From: an uncultured Bacteroidales bacterium
GTDB taxonomy: Bacteria; Bacteroidota; Bacteroidia; Bacteroidales; Bacteroidaceae
Assembly: GCA_937906165.1 (NCBI GenBank)
Contig: CALCYA010000058.1
Span: 1 to 40,102 of the forward strand
Length of the DNA stretch: 40,102 nt
Direction of reading: 5' to 3'
Shown here: piece by piece, positions 31,944-39,470 of the stretch
Numbering within the stretch: the first letter of the stretch is position 1
Layout: each line of letters starts with the position of its first letter
The notes under the pieces: generated by a model
The model's database searches: none
The model's input: only the letters and a program-made list of their open reading frames with translations
Told to the model about the DNA's origin: nothing
Position numbers and translations under genes: made by a program

Positions 31944-34328
31944 CGTTTTTATAAGGTTTTCAAAAGCATCAAGGTTACGAGGGTCGGCATTGACATCGAG
32001 CAAATTTCCGTTGCGGTCGATTAGCCTGTAGGTCGGGTACTGGTTTACTTTAAGGAAACTCTCGACTGCGCGCTGCTGTTCTTCGGGTAGGTTATAATGC
32101 ACTACATTCTCGCCTGTGACATTGTACTCCTTTATTACATTTTTCCAGCTATCCTCATCGCTACGGTTGGCAAGGTAAAGGAACACCATATCATACGGCG
32201 CCATTCTCTCATACAGTTCCTTACTGTGCGAAAGAGCCCGTTTGCAGGGACTGCACCATGTTCCCCACACATCGACCAATACAAACTTGCCTTTGTATGG
32301 CTCGATGAGCTTGCGTAGAATCTTCTCACCGTCGCTCATTTCCTTAACCTCGTCGTTGGTTTTCAGACTTTCGGCATTGGAGAGCGCACGACGTTGCAAA
32401 GCAAGATATCTGTTCTGCATCTCCAGCACTGCATTTTTCGCAGCCGGTACCGTTATATTCTCCTCTGCCCACTCTATCACATCTGCCGGTAGGGGAATGC
32501 GGCGGTTGTTTATTTCGTTCCAGATGATTCCGGCCATATAAATATCGTATATCTCCTTGTTGTTTGGCAGACTGCTTATCGCATGCTGCGGAATTTTGAC
32601 AGCAAATTCCCTTATTATTGCATCGGCATTACTGTTCCACACATCGTTTATAATATACATGATTTCACTATTGTTGAATTCGTTTATAAGTTTTTCTCTC
32701 TCCGCGTCATCGTCAAGTGTTGCAAGTTGTGCCTTCATCTTTTCAAGTTCACTGTCGTAACTATTCACAGCACATGCCTGTTTCTCATCGAGCGAGATTG
32801 TTCCACATGCTGCAAGACGTTGCAATGTCTTTCCCACAGAGCCTTCCTGTTCTGGCATATTCTGTACTTTATAATTCATATAATCCGTCAAGAAACGGAG
32901 ATAGTCGCGATAGAGACTTTTGGGACTGCACAGCGTTGAAAACCCATCGGTAGATAATGGTGCAATCATACTGTTCCAAAGAGAGTCGGCAAAAGCAATA
33001 TATTCTGCCGGCAGTTTGTCGCCTTCAACACAGTACATCCCCTGCATAAGGCTCTCGCCCATCCCTGCACGATAATAGCCTGTGAGATAGTCGATATATC
33101 GGCGCGACAACATGGGGTGCTCCTCTACTCTCTTTTGCAGTTCGGCATTATATCGACGTCCGCACTCCTTTACGTGCTGCAAGAACTCCATAGCCTGCTC
33201 CTGCGTGGCAGGGTCGTGCTCTATGCGCTCGTTCATAAATGAAGCCGGATAGGCTGTCAACTCATTTTGCAGACGTGTATCGTTGCCCATAAAGAGTTTC
33301 TGCCCAGTGCCGAAATCGTGGAGAAAGAAATATGTCTCCCCCGGCTCAAGCACTGTACTCACCATTGTTCTTTTCCAATCAACAAACACCTGCGAGGTGT
33401 TCTGTAACGGCATTTTTAGTGTGAAACGTCCCAAGGAATCCATTTTTGCATACAATGACAAACCGCCGGGTTCGCGTGTAACAACATTATGTACCATTAC
33501 CTCGAACTCTTTTCCGCCTCTTTGCAAGGCCTCGGCAGGCATATCCTTTAGCCAGCCGATTATTGTAACACTGTCGCCCATTCGGTAGCCGTTGTCCTTG
33601 AAGCCTACGCGATTGTCCTTAATAGGATAATCGGGCAATGTGGCAGTGGTTATTGGGCTGCACTTTACAGCCTTTGAATTGCCTACTTTGATTGTGCGTA
33701 TGCCTTTCTTCATCTTGCCCACCTTGATGTCGAGCACCTCATTGCCGTTCCCAACGGTGAGTATATAACCGCCACGCTTTTCTGTCATTGACTTTATATC
33801 CCAAAAGCGTGAATCGTAGATAACATGCTCGCGGGCAAAACCAATGAGCCAATCGCCTGTAGCATTGTTACGCCAATAGGTGTCGGTTATTCCACTCGGC
33901 AAGGTAGCTGCACTGCGTATATTCTGCACAACCCAACCAACGCGTCCATCAAGCGTGAAGCGTTCTGTATTTGCGGGCAGAGGTTCGAAAGATAGCAGGA
34001 TATCGACCTCTCCGCTTGCAGGAACCACAAAAGGAACATCATACTCCACACACATCGCGCCGTCGTACTCACTCGACGTCTTTCCTTTCAAGGCATAACT
34101 GTTTACACCGTCGTCGAGCGTAGTTCCCAGTGCTATACCCGCCTGAAAACCCGCGGGAAAATCAATATGCAAGAGAATATCAGTCCTGTCGGGATAAAAC
34201 CACACTTTGTTTATATCAAAGACAGTGCTTGTTCTGTAGCCCACAACAACATTGTCCCAAATTTTCTCCTGTGCAAAGCCACATACGGTGGCAATGGCAA
34301 CGATTAAGGTTAAAAATAGTTTTTTCAT
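31938..34328 (-). CDS. TlpA-type thioredoxin fusion, paralogue D (796 aa)
   Basis: An exported protein of 796 residues. A signal peptide (MKKLFLTLIV...CGFAQ) is followed by a ~200-residue beta-rich N-terminal domain, a region with a DUF4369-like feel (GWLKDMPAEAL...MDSLGRFTLKMPLQNT, residues about 250-330), a long helical centre, and a C-terminal thioredoxin domain with VDVWGTWCSPC (redox Cys692 and Cys695) and the cis-proline segment NQYPTYRLIDRNG. It probably catalyses disulfide reduction in the periplasm for a client yet unknown. The MKK start at 34328 is preferred over the in-frame ATG at 34334. It is closest to paralogue B, with the CxxC exactly 106 residues from the end in both. Transcribed after paralogue C. 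Confidence 0.85.
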   Translation of the reverse strand: MKKLFLTLIVAIATVCGFAQEKIWDNVVVGYRTSTVFDINKVWFYPDRTDILLHIDFPAGFQAGIALGTTLDDGVNSYALKGKTSSEYDGAMCVEYDVPFVVPASGEVDILLSFEPLPANTERFTLDGRVGWVVQNIRSAATLPSGITDTYWRNNATGDWLIGFAREHVIYDSRFWDIKSMTEKRGGYILTVGNGNEVLDIKVGKMKKGIRTIKVGNSKAVKCSPITTATLPDYPIKDNRVGFKDNGYRMGDSVTIIGWLKDMPAEALQRGGKEFEVMVHNVVTREPGGLSLYAKMDSLGRFTLKMPLQNTSQVFVDWKRTMVSTVLEPGETYFFLHDFGTGQKLFMGNDTRLQNELTAYPASFMNERIEHDPATQEQAMEFLQHVKECGRRYNAELQKRVEEHPMLSRRYIDYLTGYYRAGMGESLMQGMYCVEGDKLPAEYIAFADSLWNSMIAPLSTDGFSTLCSPKSLYRDYLRFLTDYMNYKVQNMPEQEGSVGKTLQRLAACGTISLDEKQACAVNSYDSELEKMKAQLATLDDDAEREKLINEFNNSEIMYIINDVWNSNADAIIREFAVKIPQHAISSLPNNKEIYDIYMAGIIWNEINNRRIPLPADVIEWAEENITVPAAKNAVLEMQNRYLALQRRALSNAESLKTNDEVKEMSDGEKILRKLIEPYKGKFVLVDVWGTWCSPCKRALSHSKELYERMAPYDMVFLYLANRSDEDSWKNVIKEYNVTGENVVHYNLPEEQQRAVESFLKVNQYPTYRLIDRNGNLLDVNADPRNLDAFENLIKTL

Positions 34329-34348
34329 AACCATTTTATGCTTACAAA

Positions 34349-35617
34349 TTATAATCTTTCTTTTAGTATCTGTTCTACCTCCTCGGCGGTTGCTCCTATT
34401 ACAAGAATAGTTCCGTCTTTATCTACAAGGAACACCTCTCCGCCACCCCTAATGCCGTACCGTTCCCAAATATTGTCCACACCTCGCAGTGCCAACAGGT
34501 TGAGCCAAGGATAACCGTCTTTCTCCACGGCTAACCTCATATTTTCACTTTCCAATTCGCTTGCAACTCCAACGACAGTGAATCCCTTATCCTTGTATTT
34601 GTTGTACAATGGAATAAAGCTCATCGATTGACGTCTGCAGGGACCGCACCAGGATGCCCAAAAGTCAATAATTGCGATCTTGCCCTCAATCTCTTTCGAG
34701 AGCGTGTGGTTTTCTCCATTGAGGTCAGGAAGAGTAAAGTCAATTACTCGTGAGCCTACACGCACATCCATCGATGACACCCAATTCCGCAAGGCTATTG
34801 CCATATTATTTGTGGGATACCTGGCATCATACACACGCTTGAACACATCCACGTATGGCTGTTTGGTGGCATTGTCCTTGTTATAAAGCCTGTATCTTAC
34901 CTGGTTGAGCAGATAAAGTCCTACCAGGTTCGGGTTGTTCGTGATGTAGTCAAGTTCATATGCATACTCCTCTTTTCTTAACTCTTCTCCTTTCGCCATA
35001 AATACCTTGTACTCCGGCGTATAAAGGCGGTTTTCTTTCTCTAACAGCTCTATTTTCTCGCTAAGGCTATTTAACGAATCGCGGTCTTCACATTCATCGT
35101 ACAGTTTCTTGAGTGCTGCCCCTTCAGCTGTTAAAAGTTTTCCTGCTTTCTCCAAAGCAGCCTCCTCCTGTCTCATAGGCAAGTAGAACCTTTCTTCAAT
35201 GTCTTTATTGTAGGCTATCAGCTCTTTGTTGAGCGGTGTCTCGGAACGCATAGCTGGAAGCGGAGCATCGTCTATTGCATAGCCATAGAACGTCGCATGA
35301 ATATCTCCCTCCTCGGCAAAGAAATCCAGCGGCATCCAACAACCATTGTTGTAATCCTCACAAGCAAACAGCTGATAGAATTCAGGAGCGTCGATATAAA
35401 GGTCATGAGAGAAATGCCCATCCTTTACCAAGATGGTATCTACGGGCACTACCCTTGGGTCGCCATCACCAATAATGAGCAATATCCGAGTGAAAGAACT
35501 CTCCTTTACCTCTCCCTCAATGTGGCAATGGAGCTTCTTATTATTACTTATGCTATCTTGCGCAAAGCCACACAGAGTGGCAAATGCAACGATTAGGGTT
35601 AAAAATAGTTTTTTCAT
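34349..35617 (-). CDS. TlpA/DUF4369-type thioredoxin, paralogue C (422 aa)
   Basis: An exported 422-residue thiol-disulfide protein. A signal peptide (1-20) leads to a DUF4369-like N-terminal beta domain (about 28-120), a charged helical linker (about 140-285) and an AhpC/TSA-thioredoxin domain with VIDFTLPDLNGENHTL and IDFWASWCGPC (Cys324 and Cys327). The segment normally carrying the cis-proline is RGGGEVFLVDKDG, with Gly at the proline position, which is unusual for a thioredoxin fold. It starts 4 bases after paralogue B stops and ends 20 bases before paralogue D starts, so all are co-transcribed. Confidence 0.88.
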   Translation of the reverse strand: MKKLFLTLIVAFATLCGFAQDSISNNKKLHCHIEGEVKESSFTRILLIIGDGDPRVVPVDTILVKDGHFSHDLYIDAPEFYQLFACEDYNNGCWMPLDFFAEEGDIHATFYGYAIDDAPLPAMRSETPLNKELIAYNKDIEERFYLPMRQEEAALEKAGKLLTAEGAALKKLYDECEDRDSLNSLSEKIELLEKENRLYTPEYKVFMAKGEELRKEEYAYELDYITNNPNLVGLYLLNQVRYRLYNKDNATKQPYVDVFKRVYDARYPTNNMAIALRNWVSSMDVRVGSRVIDFTLPDLNGENHTLSKEIEGKIAIIDFWASWCGPCRRQSMSFIPLYNKYKDKGFTVVGVASELESENMRLAVEKDGYPWLNLLALRGVDNIWERYGIRGGGEVFLVDKDGTILVIGATAEEVEQILKERL

Positions 35618-35621
35618 ATTA

Positions 35622-38024
35622 TCATAGTGTTTTTATAATGTTTTCAAGTTTATCGAGGTCGCGAGCATCTACTTCAATGTCAAGTATATTACCGCTCCTG
35701 TCCACAACTCTATAGAACGGATAGCCGTCAATCTTAAGATATTCCCCAACTGCACGCTGCTGTATATCAGGTAAATTATAGTGATAGACATTCTCACCTG
35801 TGACATTGAACAGTTTTATCGTGTTCTCCCACGTTTCAATAGGGCTTTGGTTTGCCAGGTAGAGATAAGCGACATCGTATTTGTTCAGGCGTGCATACTC
35901 CTTCTGTGATTCTGACAGTGCTTCTCTGCAAGGGGCACACCACGTTCCCCATACATCAATGATGACAACCTTTCCTTTCAAGGGCTCAAGCAACTTGCGC
36001 AGTATCTCTTCGCCATCGGAAAGGCCTGCAACATCGTTGTGGCTACGCAGGCTTGCAGCGTGATGCTGTTCGCCGTTCATTATGGCAACGAGTCTATCGT
36101 TCTCAAGCAGGATGCTCTCCTTCAATGGTTCAAAGGTAATGTTCTCCTGGATGTATTGCAAGGCAAGGGGCGGCAGAGGCTCCTTGTCGCGTTCAAGCGA
36201 TATATGCAAACAACGTACAGCAAGAATCTCTCTCAGCACGCGGTTATATCCAAGCGGTTCGGTTACATCCATTATGGCATACATCTGAATAGTCGGTAAT
36301 TCGGTATCAATTATCTTCATAAATCCATCCCTTCTAAGAATGCTTTTTGCACGATTTGATAACGCCGACTCATAGAACTCATCCTCAAGCCTGCTACGTT
36401 CCTCGGTACCGGGAATGTTTTCCAATTCTCTGTAAAGAAGATGAGATGCCTCTGCCCACTCCTCTATGACAACAAGTTCCTCATCCGTAATCTCAATCTT
36501 GCCGGCATCACGATAACGCTCCAATATATACGGGAATATCCTGTCGAATTTAATCATCCTTTTTCCATTGTCATCAACCACGTAAGCGTATTTCTGGTTC
36601 TTCAGTAAAGTTGCCACGTCCCATAACGCCGTGCCGTAGTCACGACAGAAAGTGTATGCCGGTTCGGGGAGTGTCTCTTGCAATTGGTGCACGAAATCCA
36701 TATACTCGTTTGTCACTCTCCGCTCCTTGAATGAATAACTTGCCTGTGTCATAGCCGCTGCGAACTGGCATCTTTGATTGCCACCTACGGTTTGGATATA
36801 ACGCTCCGAAAGCGAGGGATGCTGTTCAACAAGCCTTGCGAAGCGTGCTTCAGTCTTCTCCAGCTCCGGCAAGTACTTCTGCATAACATCAGGAGCCGTT
36901 ATTTTGCCGGCATCTTCGTAATCAATTTCGAATCCGCACCATGGTATCGGATGTGCGAGTATCTCGTTCTGCAGGCGTGCGTTGCTGCCCATAAACAGCT
37001 TATGTCCCTTCTCAAGGTCATAAAGCAGAAAGTATGTTTCACCTGGCTCAAAGATGTTGCGTAGAAAGGTAATATTCCAATCCATCAATACCTCCGAGGT
37101 GTTCAGCAACGGAATCTTTATAGTAAAGCGGCCAAGCGAGTCCATCGCTGCAGAAAAACCTTCCTCTTTTCCTTTAAGGACGTTCTCGATTAATATTGTG
37201 TACAGACTGTTTGCCCTTTCTATTTTATATTTTGGAGCACCCCTGAGCCAGCCTGTCAGTGTAACAGTATCGACCTTTTGGTAGCCGTTGTCCTTCAATC
37301 CTCTTACCGTATCCTTGTGGGCATAGTCGGGCAAAGTGATGGTGCTTATAATTTCAAACTCGCATTTTCTTTTGCCTATAGTTATATTACGATGACCTTT
37401 TTTGCTTTTGCCGACCTTTACGTCCAGTTCCTCTCCGTCACTCTCAAGCAGAAATTCATATTTGTCGCCTTTATGCTTGCGTTCCTTGTATTTCCAGAAA
37501 CGACAATCGTATATTGCGCACTCATCGTAGAAAGCAATCACCCAGTCACCGCTCTTGCAGTTTCTCCACACCGAGGGGAACAGCTGTGTTGCTATGCTCT
37601 CTGCACTCTGTACACCAAGAATACAGAAGTCGCCTTCGGCATTATCCTCCTTGAAGTCGAACTTATTTGTATTGAGCGGCAACGGTTCAAAGTGAAATAC
37701 TACATCAGCCTTGCCGTTGTCGGTAAGAAATGTCTCTTTGCCAAGTTCAAGCCCATCACAACTGCGTACCGCATATCTCTTGCCATCGGCCTGCAGATAC
37801 GTACTTCGCGAAAAACGTAACCATCTGTCGGGACTTAGGGAAAGGTACATATATACCCGTGTCTCATCCTTGGTGAATTCAACCCGCGTTATCTCGGCAA
37901 GCGTAGAGACAAATCCCTCTATAAGGCAGTTCCTGTCAACAGCAGGATTCTCCCACACCTTCTCCTGTGCAAAGCCACATACGGTGGCAAATGCAACGAT
38001 TAGGGTTAATACAAGTTTCTTCAT
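35622..38024 (-). CDS. TlpA-type thioredoxin fusion, paralogue B (800 aa)
   Basis: An 800-residue exported protein built like paralogue D: signal peptide (1-20), beta-rich N-terminal domain (about 21-225) with LPLNTNKFDF and WVIAFYDECAIYDCRFWKYK, a DUF4369-like middle (GWLRGAPKYKIERA...MDSLGRFTIKIPLLNT), a helical region, then thioredoxin with IIDVWGTWCAPC (Cys696 and Cys699) and DGYPFYRVVDRSG holding the cis-proline. Segments such as YWRN/VWRN, LGRFT(I/L)K(I/M)PLLNT, EPGETYF and LFMG recur in paralogue D, while long stretches are unlike, so they are old duplicates. It starts 5 bases after paralogue A and precedes paralogue C. Confidence 0.86.
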   Translation of the reverse strand: MKKLVLTLIVAFATVCGFAQEKVWENPAVDRNCLIEGFVSTLAEITRVEFTKDETRVYMYLSLSPDRWLRFSRSTYLQADGKRYAVRSCDGLELGKETFLTDNGKADVVFHFEPLPLNTNKFDFKEDNAEGDFCILGVQSAESIATQLFPSVWRNCKSGDWVIAFYDECAIYDCRFWKYKERKHKGDKYEFLLESDGEELDVKVGKSKKGHRNITIGKRKCEFEIISTITLPDYAHKDTVRGLKDNGYQKVDTVTLTGWLRGAPKYKIERANSLYTILIENVLKGKEEGFSAAMDSLGRFTIKIPLLNTSEVLMDWNITFLRNIFEPGETYFLLYDLEKGHKLFMGSNARLQNEILAHPIPWCGFEIDYEDAGKITAPDVMQKYLPELEKTEARFARLVEQHPSLSERYIQTVGGNQRCQFAAAMTQASYSFKERRVTNEYMDFVHQLQETLPEPAYTFCRDYGTALWDVATLLKNQKYAYVVDDNGKRMIKFDRIFPYILERYRDAGKIEITDEELVVIEEWAEASHLLYRELENIPGTEERSRLEDEFYESALSNRAKSILRRDGFMKIIDTELPTIQMYAIMDVTEPLGYNRVLREILAVRCLHISLERDKEPLPPLALQYIQENITFEPLKESILLENDRLVAIMNGEQHHAASLRSHNDVAGLSDGEEILRKLLEPLKGKVVIIDVWGTWCAPCREALSESQKEYARLNKYDVAYLYLANQSPIETWENTIKLFNVTGENVYHYNLPDIQQRAVGEYLKIDGYPFYRVVDRSGNILDIEVDARDLDKLENIIKTL

Positions 38025-38029
38025 ATAGT

Positions 38030-39202
38030 TTATTCAATTTTACCTTTCAATTGGTTGGTTATCGCTCCATCTCCATAACCATACCATTTATCGATAATAT
38101 AACCATCGGGGGAGATGAGCACAAAGAGAGGAATGCCGCCACCATTGGCATTGTAAAGGTCATATATTCCTGTACCATCCTTGCCGTCGTTCCAATTGTA
38201 CCAGGCAATGGGGTGTTTCTTCAGTGCCTCACGCCAATTGTCCACAGGTTCAATATTTACACTCACCACGCAGAGCCTGTCCTTATACATCTCGGACACC
38301 AATGCAAGCTCGGGCAATGCAGTTATACAAGGGCCACAACCGCTTGCCCAAAAATCGAGCAGGATGTATTTTCCTTTCAGCTCGGCAAGCGAGTGTTTAT
38401 TGCCGTCGAGGTCGGTCAGTTCACCGTCAAAGGCCTTAACCAACTCAGTCTGTTTAGGATAAAGATTTTCATAGGCTTTCTGCGCTTGAGGGTGTTTGCG
38501 CTGTTCATCGGTCAACTTATTATATAAACACTTCAGCTCTTTGATACAAGATTTATCTTTATACTGACTTGCAACCAATGATGAGTGACAAAAACGATCC
38601 ATCCATATATCATCTACAGCCGTATGCTTCATTATCTTAAAATCATTCGCACATATACGCTGCTGCAACATATCACTCTCTTTTTCAAGTTGTATAAACT
38701 TGGCTACGGCATCCTCATTTGAACCAAACTGCGGTTTCAGGGCTTTCTGCTCCAACAATATCTGCTCATAGCGTTTCCACTCCTTGTATGACGTTTGAAT
38801 ATAGGCTGCCCATATTGCATTTTCGGGAGCACCACCCGTCACCTTCCAAGTGAACAACATATTATCCTCACCTTCAACAAGAATAGAGTCACCAGCCGAA
38901 GCCCAAAGACACGTTCCTAATAGAGAGAAACCCTCATTCATAAAGCCACCAATCATCAACATCTCCACACCGCTACCGCTTGGAGTCGATTTAAAATAGA
39001 ACTCACCATGTTCCACTTTGGAAGTTCCAACGAAAAAGCCACGTTCTCCCTCGAACCTAAAAAGTTGGAGCACGGTACCATTAGGCACATTCTTCAACTT
39101 GCCCTTTACCTCATAAAAATTCACATTGGATGGTTCAACATCCTGTGCAAAGCCACACAGGGAGGCAAAAGCAACGATTAAGGTTAAAAATAGTTTTTTC
39201 AT
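38030..39202 (-). CDS. TlpA/DUF4369-type thioredoxin, paralogue A (390 aa)
   Basis: A 390-residue exported protein, first in the thioredoxin gene run. Signal peptide 1-20, then a DUF4369 domain (about 28-125: YEVKGKLKNVPNGTVLQLFR, GEFYFKSTPSGSG), a helical linker (about 130-255), and a TlpA-like domain starting AFDGELTDLDGNKHSLAELK. The redox motif is SGCGPC (Cys289 and Cys292), with Gly in place of the conserved Trp before the first Cys. The cis-proline is kept (GGIPLFVLISPDG). It is most likely active but with altered redox properties. No confident promoter was found upstream; a TACCCTTG (39266-39273) is the best weak candidate. Confidence 0.88.
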   Translation of the reverse strand: MKKLFLTLIVAFASLCGFAQDVEPSNVNFYEVKGKLKNVPNGTVLQLFRFEGERGFFVGTSKVEHGEFYFKSTPSGSGVEMLMIGGFMNEGFSLLGTCLWASAGDSILVEGEDNMLFTWKVTGGAPENAIWAAYIQTSYKEWKRYEQILLEQKALKPQFGSNEDAVAKFIQLEKESDMLQQRICANDFKIMKHTAVDDIWMDRFCHSSLVASQYKDKSCIKELKCLYNKLTDEQRKHPQAQKAYENLYPKQTELVKAFDGELTDLDGNKHSLAELKGKYILLDFWASGCGPCITALPELALVSEMYKDRLCVVSVNIEPVDNWREALKKHPIAWYNWNDGKDGTGIYDLYNANGGGIPLFVLISPDGYIIDKWYGYGDGAITNQLKGKIE

Positions 39203-39246
39203 ATAATCTAATTATGTTTTAACAATATACTTTTACTATAAGACGG

Positions 39247-39263
39247 ACAAACCGCCTGTTTGT
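39247..39263. promoter_or_regulatory. Short inverted repeat upstream of paralogue A
   Basis: ACAAAC (39247-39252) and GTTTGT (39258-39263) are inverted around CGCCT. It lies 45 bases before the ATG at 39202, next to the only promoter candidate, and could be an operator or a leader hairpin. Confidence 0.3.
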
Positions 39264-39368
39264 TACAAGGGTACATTGATTTCTCATTCTTTCATCTCGG
39301 AAGAAAACTTCAACTCAAATGAAAAGTAAATTTCACCCACAGCAAAATATTCTATCTAAAAACAGTTC

Positions 39369-39405
39369 TTTAGACGTCTAAAAAGTTGATTTTAGATGGC
39401 TAAAA
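39369..39405. promoter_or_regulatory. Tandem palindromic operator-like sites
   Basis: TTTAGACGTCTAAA (39369-39382) is a perfect 14-base palindrome. TTTTAGATGGCTAAAA (39390-39405) repeats the TTTTAG/CTAAAA arms. Their centres are 22 bases apart, about two helical turns. They lie just upstream of the promoter at 39427-39458, where an activator or repressor would bind, in the divergent region between the thioredoxin run and the plus-strand gene. Confidence 0.6.
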
Positions 39406-39426
39406 ATGCGATTTTGCCTCTATTCC

Positions 39427-39458
39427 TTGCCCGATAGTGCCCAAAAAGAATACTTTTG
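39427..39458 (+). promoter_or_regulatory. Promoter of the 39471 gene
   Basis: TTG (39427-39429), 21 bases, then TACTTTTG (39451-39458): both Bacteroidetes elements. The ATG is 12 bases further, so the leader is very short. Confidence 0.65.
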
Positions 39459-39470
39459 CAAATACAAAAC

